Source: Allodiplogaster sudhausi (Eukaryota; Nematoda; Chromadorea; Rhabditida; Diplogasteridae). From it: DNA of 64,000 nt. The stretch is from assembly GCA_945643635.1 (NCBI GenBank), contig CALZFC010000270.1, positions 1,110,001 through 1,174,000 of the forward strand, given 5' to 3'. This document shows, in pieces, positions 11,241 to 21,708 of this stretch. Positions within the stretch are counted from its first letter, which is position 1, and each line of letters begins with the position of its first letter. A program made the translations under genes and the position numbers. The notes beneath the pieces were generated by a model. It saw nothing but the letters and a program-made list of their open reading frames with translations, was not told the DNA's origin and made no database searches.

Positions 11241-12533
11241 ATGGCCGAGATGGAAGCATTCTTGCAAGCTCTGAAAATGCAACAAGAGCAAAGTGCTACT
11301 GCTTTGGAAGCTCAACAAGCCTTGATGAAGGAGATGCAGGAACAGAATGCAAAGGCAGCTGAACAGCATGCAAAGACAGTTGAGAAACTGCTGGAGAGAC
11401 TAGATGCAGCCGAGAATGGAACTGCTCAGTCGCAGAGACAAAGTGACGGAGCAAGGGCCGTGCCCTCAATCGATGCTCTTGAAAAGACGATCCAGGTCTT
11501 TGAGTACGAGCCAGAGGAAGGTTGTACATTCAATGCGTGGTACGATAAGTACGAGGATGTCTTTGAGAAGGAGGCGGCTCACATCTCGGAGGTGCAGAAG
11601 GTGCTCATGCTGATGAGGAAACTCAGTGTCAAGGTCGATGTTCAGTACCGGAACTCAATCGCACCCAAGAAGGTGTCAGATTTCACTCTCGCAGACACAG
11701 TCGAGAAGTTGACGAAGTTGTTTGGCGATTACAAGACAGATTTCGAGAAGAGACTGTACTTGTTGAATCTGAGAATGAGCACGACCCGAATCAATGACTT
11801 CAGAGTCCTATCAGCAGAAGTGAACAAGGCAGTCGAAGAGGCCAAGATGGCAGAACTGTCTAATGACCAACTGAAGACGATGTTCTTCATGGCGGCGATT
11901 GACACACCACGCCACGCGGACACGGCATTCCACTTACTGGCTCAGTTGAAGAAGAATGCGGCGGTGACCATGGAAGAGTTGGTACAAGAATGCGATCGGA
12001 TCGCGGTTTTGAAGAATAAGAGCAGTGCAGTGCAGGCTCAAGGCAAAGGTGCTATGGTTCACTTTGTGGGGAAGCATCAGAAGAATACCAAGCAGAGAGC
12101 AGATTTCCGTGGCGATGGTGCACACTCACAGAAAGACTGCAGGTTCAAGGAGGAAAAGCCTTGTTTCCGTTGCGGTGGTGGACATGCACAGGAGAACTGC
12201 AGATTCAAGGAGGAGAAGTGTCATTCGTGTGGGAAGATTGGTCACATCAGCAAGGTCTGTCGAGTGAAGAACACACAGAACAAGTCCTCTCAGAAGCACA
12301 GTAAGAAGCAGAAGGAAAGGTTGAACACGATCTGTGTCAACACAGTGCAGAGCAAATCGATCAAGGTAGATCTGCTGATTGGAGGTGTAAAGACCACGAT
12401 GCAAGTGGACACCGGTGCGAGCATAACACTGATTTCGAAGAGCACATGGGAGCAGATGGGCTCACCACGGTGCAGGGAAGCGGATTGCAAGCCGGTCAGT
12501 GCTTGTGGACAGGCGGTCCCTCTCATTGGATGA
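11241..12533 (+). CDS. Ty3/gypsy gag and N-terminal protease, ends at TGA
   Basis: Gag assembles the particle and binds RNA. The ATG at 11241 is the first in frame. The N-terminal 70 residues are Gln/Ala-rich coiled coil (LQALKMQQEQSATALEAQQA). CCHC zinc knuckles appear at about 12160-12260 (CFRCGGGHAQENC and CHSCGKIGHISKVC); a third, further upstream, has lost its first two Cys. The aspartic protease motif VDTGASITLIS follows at about 12403. The frame then stops with TGA at 12531-12533, inside the protease domain, and continues in the same frame into pol. A stop inside protease is an unusual place for programmed readthrough, so a point mutation is more likely. Gag and pol were probably one polyprotein. 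Confidence 0.85.
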   Translation: MAEMEAFLQALKMQQEQSATALEAQQALMKEMQEQNAKAAEQHAKTVEKLLERLDAAENGTAQSQRQSDGARAVPSIDALEKTIQVFEYEPEEGCTFNAWYDKYEDVFEKEAAHISEVQKVLMLMRKLSVKVDVQYRNSIAPKKVSDFTLADTVEKLTKLFGDYKTDFEKRLYLLNLRMSTTRINDFRVLSAEVNKAVEEAKMAELSNDQLKTMFFMAAIDTPRHADTAFHLLAQLKKNAAVTMEELVQECDRIAVLKNKSSAVQAQGKGAMVHFVGKHQKNTKQRADFRGDGAHSQKDCRFKEEKPCFRCGGGHAQENCRFKEEKCHSCGKIGHISKVCRVKNTQNKSSQKHSKKQKERLNTICVNTVQSKSIKVDLLIGGVKTTMQVDTGASITLISKSTWEQMGSPRCREADCKPVSACGQAVPLIG

Positions 12534-15500
12534 TTTGAAACGGAAATCCGCTACGAGAGTCGGTCGGTGCATGGAACGGTCTACGTGACCGAGAATCCCT
12601 TGATGCTCCTCGGATTGGATTTCTTTGACAAGCTGAGATTCAAGTTGGTAACTGAGAATTCCGAACAGTCAATCAATCAGATTACTCAAGGATGCAGCAC
12701 GCCGAGTGAATACAAAGAATGGGTGGAAAAGGATTTCCCAGAAGTGTGTTCAGAAGGGCTCGGAAGATGCACGAAGATAAAGGCAGCCATGCAGCTGAGT
12801 GAAGGCGCGAGGCCAGTGTTCCGCAACAAGAGGCCAGTGCCAATTGCCAGCATTCCAAAGGTGGAAGCTGAGCTGGACAGACTGGAGAGCCTCGGAGTGA
12901 TCAAGAAGGTGGACACTGCCAGATGGGCAGCACCGATACTCGCGGTGGCAAAGGCAAACGGAAGCATCAGACTGTGCGCAGATTTCGCTACAGGTCTGAA
13001 CGATGCGCTAGAGTTGCACACTCATCCGTTGCCATCTCCGGAATTGATCTTCGCAAGTCTGAATGGTGGCAAGTTCTTCAGCCAGATTGACTTGGCTGAT
13101 GCGTATCTTCAGATTGAGATGGAAGAGAGCTCAAAGGAATTGCTCTGCATCAGCACACACAAAGGACACTACCAATACCAGAGATTGCCGTTTGGAGTGA
13201 AATCAGCTCCAGGAATCTTCCAGGAAGTGATGGATGAGATGCTGGAAGGATTGCCAGGGGTAGTCTCCTATCTGGATGACGTGATTGTGATGGGTTGCAC
13301 GAAGGAGGAACATGACGTGAATCTGGAGCGAACCATGTCGCGAATCCGAGAATTCGGTCTCAAGCTGAAGCTTGAGAAGTGCAAGTTCGGAGCCGAAGAG
13401 ATCAAGTATCTCGGCTTTATCATTGACAAGCACGGAAGAAGGTTGAATCCGAAGAAGGTGGAAGCTATCACGCACATGCCTCAGCCAGTGGACGTACAGT
13501 CACTACAGTCTTTTCTCGGAATGGTGAACTATTATGCACCGTTCATCGATGGAATGCACGTGTTGAGAGCACCGTTAGATGCATTGCTGAGGAAGGATGC
13601 TAAGTGGAAGTGGACGGACGAGTGCCAGAAGAAGTTTAATCAGATTCGAGCAGCACTGACGTCAAAGTTGTCACTGGTCCACTACGATCCGAAGAAACCG
13701 TTGGTGGTCGCTGCCGATGCGAGCAGTTATGGAATTGGAGCAGTCCTCATGCACAGGTTGTCGAATGGGACCTTGGAGCCAATAGCTCATGCGTCCAGAA
13801 CTTTGAAACCAGCTGAGAAGAACTATGGTCAGATTGACAAGGAAGGACTGGCGTTGATTTACGCGGTGAAGAAGTTTCATCGGTATATCTATGGTCGGAA
13901 GTTTGTCCTGCAAACGTACCATCGCCCCTTGCTGGCCATCTTCGGCTCCAAGAAAGGAATTCCAGTTTATACTGCGAACAGATTGCAACGGTGGGCAACG
14001 ATGCTGATTGGTTACGACTTCACACTCGAGTATATCCGCACGGACAGCTTCGCATATGCCGATGTGCTATCTCGATTGATCGCAGATTGTCCGTCTGACG
14101 ATGAGGACGTGGTCATTGCGAGCATTCAAGTCGACGAAGATGTAACCGAGACTTTGAGAAGCAGTATCAGAGCGCTGCCTTTGACAGCAAATGATGTGAA
14201 GAAGGAAACATCGAAGGACAAGCTGTTGCAAAAAGTCATCCGATTCGCACAGAGCGATTGGCCAGAGAAGAAGAAGGTGCCGAGTGAACTGTTACAGTTT
14301 CACAACCGTCGTGAGACTTTGTCAGTGGTAGACGGTTGCCTTCTCTCTGGAGAACGAGTGGTGATACCAACAGTGTTGAAGGAAGCGGTTCTGAAGGAAC
14401 TTCATGCTGGACATCCGGGCATTGTTCGAATGAAGGAACTCGCCCGAAGTGTGTGTTATTGGCCGAGAATTGATGACGATATCGAGATGACGGTGAAACG
14501 TTGTGACCGTTGTGCAAGTGCAGCAAAGAGTCCAACCAAAGTGCCTTTGCAGCCTTGGTCGCGCACCCAGAGACCGTGGCAACGAGTGCATATGGACTAT
14601 GCAGGTCCAGTGGATGGCGAATACTACCTGGTGATAGTTGACGCACACTCGAAATGGCCAGAGATCGAGATGACGAGCAGAATTACTGCCTCCGTGACAG
14701 TAAACGCTTTCGAGAAGCGTGTGGCTCAGTTTGGTTTGCCAGATGTGGTGGTGACTGATAACGGTACACAGTTCACTTCCGAAGTTTTCCAAGAGTACTG
14801 TCGGCGGAATGGCATCAGACATGTGACAAGTCCTAAGTATCACCCACAATCAAATGGTCAAGCGGAAAGATTCGTAGACACTCTCAAGCGGAGTCTCTTG
14901 AAAATGAAAGGAGAACTGCCGAGAATGCAGAGTCTCAACGCGTTTCTGTTCCATTTCCGAAGGAATCCGAATGTCCAGATCGGCGGGAAAAGTCCAGCAG
15001 AACTTTTCCTGGGAAGGAAAATGAGGCCTCGAATTGATCTGTTGAAGCCGTCGGTGCCATCTGGGAAGATTGATGAACCGATGAAGAAGCAGTTCGATCG
15101 GCACCATGGCACGAAGGCGCGACATTTTTCAGTCGGTGACCTGGTTCGATACAAGACAAGCATTCCGACTGTTTCCAAGAAGTGGATTTGTGGCCAAATT
15201 CTGAGTAAGAAAGGCCGTGTTGCCTATTCAGTGAAGTTGGAAAGTGGTCGGATCATTAAGGCACACGCAAATCAGTTGGTGTTGTACCACGGAGATGTCA
15301 CATCAGGTGCAGATTGCACGAATCTACCGTTGTCTGTGTTGATGGACACTTTTTCTGCCACCATGTTGTCTGCTGGAAATGGAAGGAATGGCATGATGCC
15401 AAGTGATCTGGGTCAGCCGAGAGCAACTGATCAGAATGTGAGCGGGTCGAGGATCTCAGCAACACCGGCAAGCGGTTCGAGCAGCACGAGCGGGACGGCA

Positions 15501-15725
15501 AGGTCGAGTACCTCAAGCGTGGCGTCATCGGCACAACAGCACTCAAGTTCTACGGCCGCGTCGACACCTCACGTGGCCCAGCAACAGACGAGCCCTCCAA
15601 CGACTTCCGCCACGTCATTCAGTTCAAGCCAAGCAGTCGTTCCCGCAGTCCAGTCGCGTCCTCAGCGTCAACGACAACCGCCGAAGCGATTGAACCCTGA
15701 CCCCTCTAAGAAGAGCTACAATTAG
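12534..15725 (+). CDS. Ty3/gypsy pol: protease end, RT, RNase H, integrase
   Basis: Same frame as gag; the first internal ATG is at 12567. After the protease C-terminus (LLGLDFFDKL) come reverse transcriptase with YLDD at 13269-13280, RNase H (VAADASSYGIGAVL, IDKEGLALIYAVKKF), then integrase with an HHCC zinc region (HAGHPG..CDRCAS) and the three catalytic acidic residues in MDYAGP, TDNGTQF and NGQAERF. The tail is Ser/Thr-rich. In RNase H the residue before HRPL is Tyr (codon 13917-13919), where the family normally has a catalytic Asp, so this copy's RNase H is probably dead. With the upstream TGA, the copy is likely non-autonomous despite young LTRs. No envelope gene is present. Confidence 0.9.
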   Translation, partial: FETEIRYESRSVHGTVYVTENPLMLLGLDFFDKLRFKLVTENSEQSINQITQGCSTPSEYKEWVEKDFPEVCSEGLGRCTKIKAAMQLSEGARPVFRNKRPVPIASIPKVEAELDRLESLGVIKKVDTARWAAPILAVAKANGSIRLCADFATGLNDALELHTHPLPSPELIFASLNGGKFFSQIDLADAYLQIEMEESSKELLCISTHKGHYQYQRLPFGVKSAPGIFQEVMDEMLEGLPGVVSYLDDVIVMGCTKEEHDVNLERTMSRIREFGLKLKLEKCKFGAEEIKYLGFIIDKHGRRLNPKKVEAITHMPQPVDVQSLQSFLGMVNYYAPFIDGMHVLRAPLDALLRKDAKWKWTDECQKKFNQIRAALTSKLSLVHYDPKKPLVVAADASSYGIGAVLMHRLSNGTLEPIAHASRTLKPAEKNYGQIDKEGLALIYAVKKFHRYIYGRKFVLQTYHRPLLAIFGSKKGIPVYTANRLQRWATMLIGYDFTLEYIRTDSFAYADVLSRLIADCPSDDEDVVIASIQVDEDVTETLRSSIRALPLTANDVKKETSKDKLLQKVIRFAQSDWPEKKKVPSELLQFHNRRETLSVVDGCLLSGERVVIPTVLKEAVLKELHAGHPGIVRMKELARSVCYWPRIDDDIEMTVKRCDRCASAAKSPTKVPLQPWSRTQRPWQRVHMDYAGPVDGEYYLVIVDAHSKWPEIEMTSRITASVTVNAFEKRVAQFGLPDVVVTDNGTQFTSEVFQEYCRRNGIRHVTSPKYHPQSNGQAERFVDTLKRSLLKMKGELPRMQSLNAFLFHFRRNPNVQIGGKSPAELFLGRKMRPRIDLLKPSVPSGKIDEPMKKQFDRHHGTKARHFSVGDLVRYKTSIPTVSKKWICGQILSKKGRVAYSVKLESGRIIKAHANQLVLYHGDVTSGADCTNLPLSVLMDTFSATMLSAGNGRNGMMPSDLGQPRATDQNVSGSRISATPASGSSSTSGTARSSTSSVASSAQQHSSSTAASTPHVAQQQTSPPTTSATSFSSSQAVVPAVQSRPQRQRQPPKRLNPDPSKKSYN

Positions 15726-15782
15726 CTCTAATTTTGTTTTGTTCCCGTTGATGTTTTGTAAGATTGTAAGTTTTCAATCTTA

Positions 15783-15791
15783 GTGGGGAGG
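15783..15791 (+). promoter_or_regulatory. Polypurine tract
   Basis: GTGGGGAGG immediately before the TG of the 3' LTR, the usual plus-strand primer site. Confidence 0.75.
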
Positions 15792-16117
15792 TGTTGAGTA
15801 GATAGTAAATCTACACGTATGCATTATGTACATTAGAATATGAACTCTGTGAGTTCATCTTTAATCGTTGTAGTTTATTGTTATGTCTACGTGGAATCTT
15901 CCTATTGGTCCACGTGTCATTGTCTATTTAGCATAATTGCTTACGTGAGTCTCGCCATTATATATGCGTTAGCCAGCGAGCTCACCTCACTTGGTTCTCT
16001 CCTCTCTCTTGTAAGCGGTCGGCCTTCCCTTCTCTCTCATCAATAAACCTCTCTCCGCTTCTCGCCTTGGCTACCCACTCGCACAAGATCTCTCTCCGTA
16101 TCTGGAGATACACAACA
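15792..16117 (+). repeat. 3' LTR (326 bp)
   Basis: Complete copy from TGTTGAGTAG to ATACACAACA, with a TATATATG box near 15958 and AATAAA at about 16042. Differs from the split 5' LTR at one visible position. Confidence 0.95.
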
Positions 16118-16704
16118 TTAACCATTCTTTTCTCTGTAACAGTCGAAATTAATGTTTCAGAATGTATGCACGCACCAGGAATAAGACTGTGATGAGAACG
16201 TATAATAAGGTGAGAATCATTTAAGAGGAGAGAGAGAGGGGGGGGGGGGGGGAGAGAGGGAGAGAGAGAAGGTGAGAGAGAGAGAGAGCGAATGAGAGAA
16301 AGACAAAGATAGAAATGAAGGCCTCGAAAATGTTGCTCCCGCTCCTCATGGAGAGTCGGTCGGAGGCCGCCCCTCCCTTCTCTTCTCATTTGCATGAGAT
16401 CTCTCCACGAAATTTGTTGACGTATCCGAGGCTTAAATTTTTCTTGTATCCTTTTCATCCCTTCAACATTTTATTAACGGTGTCTATTTTATTTGTTCCT
16501 CTGCCAAGATTGAAATTGCTGCTAGCAGTTTCTTGATGCTCCTCTACAGGATTCTTTAGAATTCACTCTTTATATTATTGCGGTTATTTAGTGCAGACAT
16601 ACTTTGTTTGCGATCGCTCTTTTCGATGAAAATTGAAAGTATTTTATACGATGTTAAAAGGACCAAAACAATGTGCAGCAGGATCTATTCATTCCTTGAA
16701 AGAG
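16118..16704. other. 5' flank of copy 2
   Basis: Starts with the right TTAAC duplication. A (GA)n/G-run tract fills about 16226-16300. The part from about 16427 to 16704 (TTGTTGACGTATCC.., TGCCAAGATTGA.., AGTTTCTTGATGCTCCTC) resembles the end of the window at 63601-63950, suggesting it is the conserved promoter side of the family unit. Confidence 0.5.
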
Positions 16705-16894
16705 ATGACGTTGCCCGACTTGCCCGGTCGCCATCTTTCAGTGGAGCATGTTGTGGACGCGGAGTATAGACGGACATGCGATATGCAAGTGATGCAGCTC
16801 GCAGTCATCGGCGAGCTAGTCATCGTCACATGCAAGACTTGCGCTAGAGCAAGAAAAAATGAGGTGTTCATTCGTGCGTCCTATTTATTTCTTA

Positions 16895-17096
16895 TACCGT
16901 ATTTTCTCTATTAGTGCCCCCGGGGGCACTATTTTTCAATCCCCTTGCGAGAGGGGGGCACTATTAGAGAGGGGGGGGGGGGTTCTATTAGAGGGAGGGG
17001 TACTATTTTTCAATGGCCTTCTCAAGGGGGAGGGGCACTATTAGAGGGGGGGGGGGTTCTAATAGAGGGAGGGGCACAAATAGAGAAAATACGGTA
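16895..17096. mobile_element. Small TIR element (MITE), about 200 bp
   Basis: Ends TACCGTATTTTCTCTA and its exact complement TAGAGAAAATACGGTA. If the outer TA is the target duplication this is mariner-like. The inside is G-runs and repeated CACTATTAGAG/TTCTATTAGAG blocks. A partial relative lies at 50984-51100. It sits in intron 1 of copy 2. Confidence 0.7.
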
Positions 17097-17277
17097 CTTG
17101 TTTTTGTTTTGGATTTAAGAGATCGCAAGAAATGTTATTTTGCTTACACTTCAATCATCGTCAGAAAAACGAAGCATACATATGTATATGCAGTGCTGAA
17201 CAGAGGGGAATCCCAAACAAATTTCTTTCCGATATTGTTTTTAAACTTATAGGAATCATGCTGCGAATGATTCTACA

Positions 17278-18390
17278 GCCGCCGTAGTAAAGTGTCTCTT
17301 TTCTGAGGCTAAACCTGAGGTTACTGACTTGAGGATAAGGAGGTTAACCTGAAGTTTAGCCTCATTTTGACCACATTTCGCTCCCTGCTTACCCTCTTAG
17401 CGGTCACTTTTCTATATATCTCGCATAACACTCTACACTGCCCCTTCTACGCAAGCGCATAGAGAGAGAGAGATAAAGAGTGGAGAGAGATAAAGAATGG
17501 AGAGAGAGAGAGGGTAGAGAGAGTTCAAGGCAGTTGGCTGAAATTTCGGCCTACTCAAGCGATCCCCTCTACGCAACCGACATTAGACGGATTTTTTGAA
17601 CAAAGCATTTCTATTGTCCATCGGAGCACGGGCAAGAATTGAGAGGCAGGAGGGATACTAAATGTTTTAATAGCCGTGAATGAGGAAACTTCTTTTTAAT
17701 GTGCAAAACTTCAACCTGGCCCTTGTGATATGTAACATAGTTTAAAAAGACCGCCTTTCTCTGTAGAAGAACATCATATAGAGAGAGAGTGAACTTTCGG
17801 TCTCTCTCTATGTGTTTCTCTCAATTTTCTCTCAAAATGAACGCAAAACAGCACCGGTTTGCTAAGTGCCAAGAAAAGTCCTTTTTGATAGTTTTACTGC
17901 TTTGAAGGATACATAAATTTACAAAAAAAAACAGAGAGTAGGATGAGAGTGGGAGAGAAGTGATTTTGCTGTCTCTCTCTCTTTCTCTGTGTTGTAAGTG
18001 TATATATTTAATGTCCTTTCATGTGTTCTTGGAATGTTGGCTAAGATTTTTCAGTCAGTAACTTGAGGCGAAGAACTGGCAGTGAGAGAGCATGTATATT
18101 GAAGAGACTCTGCTTAACATGAGGCTAGGAATCTTGACCCAATGCGGACCGCGTCAAGATTCCTAGCCTCATGTTAAGCAGAGTCTCTCCAATATGCATG
18201 CTCTCTCACTCTGTCTCTTCTTCGCCTCATGTTCCTGCCTGACGCTGGCCAAAAGATTACATCAGGCTAACTATGAGGGAACGGGTATAGACAAGAAGAG
18301 TAGCTGTAAATGAGAGAGATACAGAGAGGATAACCTCAAGTCAGTAACCTAAAGCTTAGCCTCAAAAAAGGGACACTTTACTACGGCGGC
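17278..18390. mobile_element. Long TIR element with nested inverted repeat
   Basis: Outer ends GCCGCCGTAGTAAAGTGTC (17278) and the complement (to 18390) continue into imperfect arms with TGAGGCTAA..CTGAGGTTACTGACTTGAGG and its complement near 18330. A second inverted repeat inside (about 18083-18220) pairs GTGAGAGAGCATG, AGAGACTCTGCTTAACATG and GAGGCTAGGAATCTTGAC with their complements. No coding capacity seen. No clear target duplication. Confidence 0.7.
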
Positions 18391-20189
18391 AGTAGTACGC
18401 TAGGCCGATTTTGAACGCACGCCTTCAAATATTTGGCCCTCCTGTTGGTTAGAGAGCGTGTGAAATAGGAGTGTGGCTAACAGCTACAGTAAAAAAAAAT
18501 ACGGACGAGCCATATGCCGAACTCGTTGAATACTGAGCATACGGTATTCCTGTATACATTGAGGTTCACTTCTTCGACTTGTTGACGAATCTTTGGCGTG
18601 ACGACATCATTCTGGTTAGGTTGTTCTTTTGGAAGCAAAATTGAAAAGTGCAATTTACCTGCATATGCAACATTTACTGATCATTTACGTGTGAATTGTA
18701 ATCACGGTGTGTCGTATTGTTCTGATTGCGTAGACGAACTTGTATTTGTGGATCCTTGCGTTATTCCAAACATTTGTTCCCCACTGCGCAGGATCGTGGT
18801 GGTCGGGTGTCAACGCTCGACATTCCGCCGCACGATCCGGTACGGTGAGAAAGGGAGAAGGGGGACAAAGCCAAAAATGGGCAACTGTCCATTCATCTGC
18901 CCGGTGTGGGGTTTAACACTGCGCAAGCACCAACCTTGTTCAGCTCAGCCCTTCTCTCCACTTCCCGTTCAACTGTTATCGTCTCCATGTTCTGACTCCG
19001 TCTCTTCTTGGCTTTCTCCTCAACGGTGGCGAAATTTCCATTCAACAACTCAGCGAGGATCGTCGCTTCACACTCCTCTACATCATTGATATCAGGTTAT
19101 TACTGCAAGTTTAAGATGAAATAATTCATCTATTTTTTTCATGTTTCGTCACTATAAGATCTCGTTTGTCAGGCTGCTTTTTCATAGTAACACGTTGAAG
19201 CACCGTATTTGTAAAGTTAAGTACTAGATCGTTAGCTGGAGAAAATAATTTGTCTCTTCCGCGCAGAATGTTCCGGATACGTTTTGAAGGCAGCATTACT
19301 GTGCACAACTTATTCTTCTCGCCGTACACGCTAAATACTATTTTCTTCTATGGGACTGTCTGTTTGTGCTTATCATTAAAGTCTGATTTTCTTTGTAATA
19401 GGAAGTGAAAGGACTTGTAATTGCTAAATAGATTAAGTACATTGCGAATTTTCGTCGTGAGTGCATTCTGGAAGCAACTGTAGGCGACTCTGACCCGAAC
19501 GGTTTATTTTATGTACATTTTATTTAACATCTTGTTCCTTTTTTTACAATTGTTCGACGGTTATAGTTAGACTAGTGACATTTTTTGAATCACACGATTA
19601 TGATTTATCCTTCCAGCAGATCCACAAGTCCGCCTTCTCCGCAGTGTTGAACGCATCCACATCTGGGAGCTTCCGGATACGGTATTTTTCAGCTGTGAAG
19701 AATTTCGCTACGGGGACAACGTGTATTTTGGTAAGTACATACCTACATAAGTTGGTATGAAATGAGCAAGGAGATCTTGCACAAAATACTTTGAATGCAT
19801 TGCCAAGCGCTGATAAATGTTATGAATTTAAGTTTAAAAAAGTCTAAGCACTTGATATATTAAACAGCTAAGTGTAAGTTCCGTTCGTAGTTGGCAAGAG
19901 TGCGACGGTTATATTCGAATGCTCTACACGTCAACTCATCGGCATTCGGGGTCTTGGAAAGCAACTTTTCGTCGACTACGACGATCATTTCAACCGGAAT
20001 GTCTCCTCCCTAATGGTTTGTCGTGGCATTCCAGAATGTCTTTATCCGAACGACTCCTTTAAGATGCGCTCCGAGCTGCCGACCATGTGGTTGAACGAGC
20101 GCACCAGTCTCATCCCGAGCGCCAATATTCAACCAACATTCGAGCACGCATCCCACATCAAGTGGTGGATAAGATGAATCAGCCAAGGC

Positions 20190-20362
20190 TAGCTAGACTT
20201 TTCTTTTTTTCCTTTTTCTTATCTTTTTTTTTCCTTTTTCTTTTTCTTTTCTTTTCTTTTCTTTTCTTTTCTTTTCTTTTCTTTTCTTTTCTTTTCTTTT
20301 CTTTTCTTTTTTTTCTTTTCTTTTCTTTTCTTTTCTTTTCTTTTTCTTTCTATTTCTTGTTT
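20190..20362 (+). repeat. (CTTTT)n tract in intron 9, copy 2
   Basis: About 170 bases of nearly perfect CTTTT repeats at the position equivalent to 4225-4450 and 28490-28740. Confidence 0.9.
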
Positions 20363-21112
20363 TCCTTCTTTCTACCGCTCTTTAATTTAATTCTTTCACT
20401 ACTGTCTTTCTCTCACTCTAGAAGACAACCTTGAATCTAGAACCCAATTATTCCCCTCTTTCTTTAGACGGCACTTCTGCGACTCTGGCTTCGTTCGTCC
20501 ACTCCATTTCAATAGAGGCGTCAGATTACCATCTGGTTTGATTATCCTCTAATTGCTCTCGGCTTTTGTTCTTAAATGTTATTAACAATTGTTAAACGAA
20601 CAATTTTTTAAAAGAACATTCGGTTACAAAATAGGACAATTATTTCGATATACTGACTCCAAGACCAAAGAAAACTACATATTCCGTTATTAGCTCTCCA
20701 CTAAATTGCTGTAATCATTCAGGCGATATTCTCTTGGTGGAGGAGAGCTCGAAGTCGATCTACCGTATCCCGGCGCGATGCTTCGGGATGGTCAAGAAGC
20801 TAACCGAGCTGGACAAGGATGCCCTTTTGACAGTTACCCCACTTGCAGAGCGAGACAACATCAAGGGAAATGTTGTGAACATTAACAGATTGTTTACCCT
20901 TGTCTACACAAAGTTCTACACTTAATCTTTCCATTAGAGAGTCAATTCAAGATATCTATTTTTCAAGGCGTAGAATCTCTTATTGTTAGCTAGAAGTTCT
21001 AGAGAAATCACGCTGCTTCCTAATTGTATGAATCTGAATTACCGTTCAATAACATGGAGCGCTTTTGCTTCGTTGAGCGGTGTCCCTGTTGAATAAATGA
21101 TTATGTAATTGC

Positions 21113-21708
21113 ACATAGACATCAGAACTACGCCACAATTTCTACTTCATTCGAAAGGGCAGTGTTTTTCACGTCGGATAAAATAGTCATTGTTTGTACT
21201 TTCTTTCCCGAGAGCTCGGGGTGTTTAGTTGAATCCACGGAGCTCGGTGCAGCTAGTTCAAAAAATCCCATTTAACCTCGCTAACATGCGTCAACCTGAA
21301 TATTATGCAAAATAATTGTCATATTCGTGTTCGTGGTATTAATAAATCCCCATGGAGTCAATTTTTTGGAAAAAAAATTTTCCAAAAAAATTTCGACTTT
21401 TTTCACGAAATTTGTCCGAAAATATTCGAAATTTTTTTGGAAAATTTGTTTTCTCCAAATTGACTCCAGGGGGGTTTATTAATACCACGAACACGAATAT
21501 GACAATTATGTTGCATAATATTCAGTTTGACGCATGTTAGCGAGGTTAAATGGGATTTTTTGAACTAGCTGCACCGAGCTCCGTGGATTCAACTAAACAC
21601 CCCGAGCTCTCGGGAAAGAAAGTACAAACAATGACTATTTTATCCGACGTGAAAAACACTGCCCTTTCGAATGAAGTAGAAATTGTGGCGTAGTTCTGAT
21701 GTCTATGT
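21113..21708. mobile_element. Foldback palindrome of about 600 bp
   Basis: An almost continuous palindrome centred near 21410: ACATAGACATCAGAACTACG.. at 21113 pairs with ..CGTAGTTCTGATGTCTATGT ending 21708, and pairing continues inward through GGAGTCAATT/AATTGACTCC. No gene inside. It could be a MITE or foldback element. Confidence 0.85.

Larger units (their letters stand above)
7061..16117 (+). mobile_element. Ty3/gypsy LTR retrotransposon, interrupted by a MULE
   Basis: The element is bounded by 326-bp LTRs (7061-7373 plus 10738-10750, and 15792-16117) with TG..CA ends and is flanked by the 5-bp duplication TTAAC (7056-7060 and 16118-16122). Gag and pol lie in the same frame between them. 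The LTRs differ at only one position that I can see (T at 7091, C at 15822), so insertion was recent. A Mutator-like transposon (7374-10727) split the 5' LTR afterwards. Domain order protease, RT, RNase H, integrase places it in Ty3/gypsy (Metaviridae-like), similar in style to nematode K02A2.6-type elements. It carries inactivating changes noted under gag and pol. Confidence 0.93.
16705..20925 (+). pseudogene. Tandem family copy 2, disrupted
   Basis: Exons aligned with copy 1: 16705-16863, 18564-18614, 18792-18839, 18944-19095, 19267-19357, 19432-19501, 19620-19730, 19891-20015, 20064-20174 (then TGA), 20468-20535, 20723-20925. Lengths modulo three and phases equal those of copies 1 and 4. 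Motifs kept: LPGRHLSVEH, ELVIVTC, FDLLTNLWRDDIIL, LSEDRRFTLLYIIDI, RIHIWELPDT, VIFECSTRQLIG. In exon 9 the frame meets TGA at 20175-20177 where other copies read WWSMKE, so the product would lose its last third. Intron 1 is swollen to about 1.7 kb by two inserted elements (16895-17096 and 17278-18390). All other visible splice sites are canonical, so a truncated product remains possible. Confidence 0.6.

Noticed and set aside
15840..16046. A 68-residue protein encoded in both LTRs
   Set aside because: It is identical in the two LTRs only because the LTRs are duplicates; it has no independent support.
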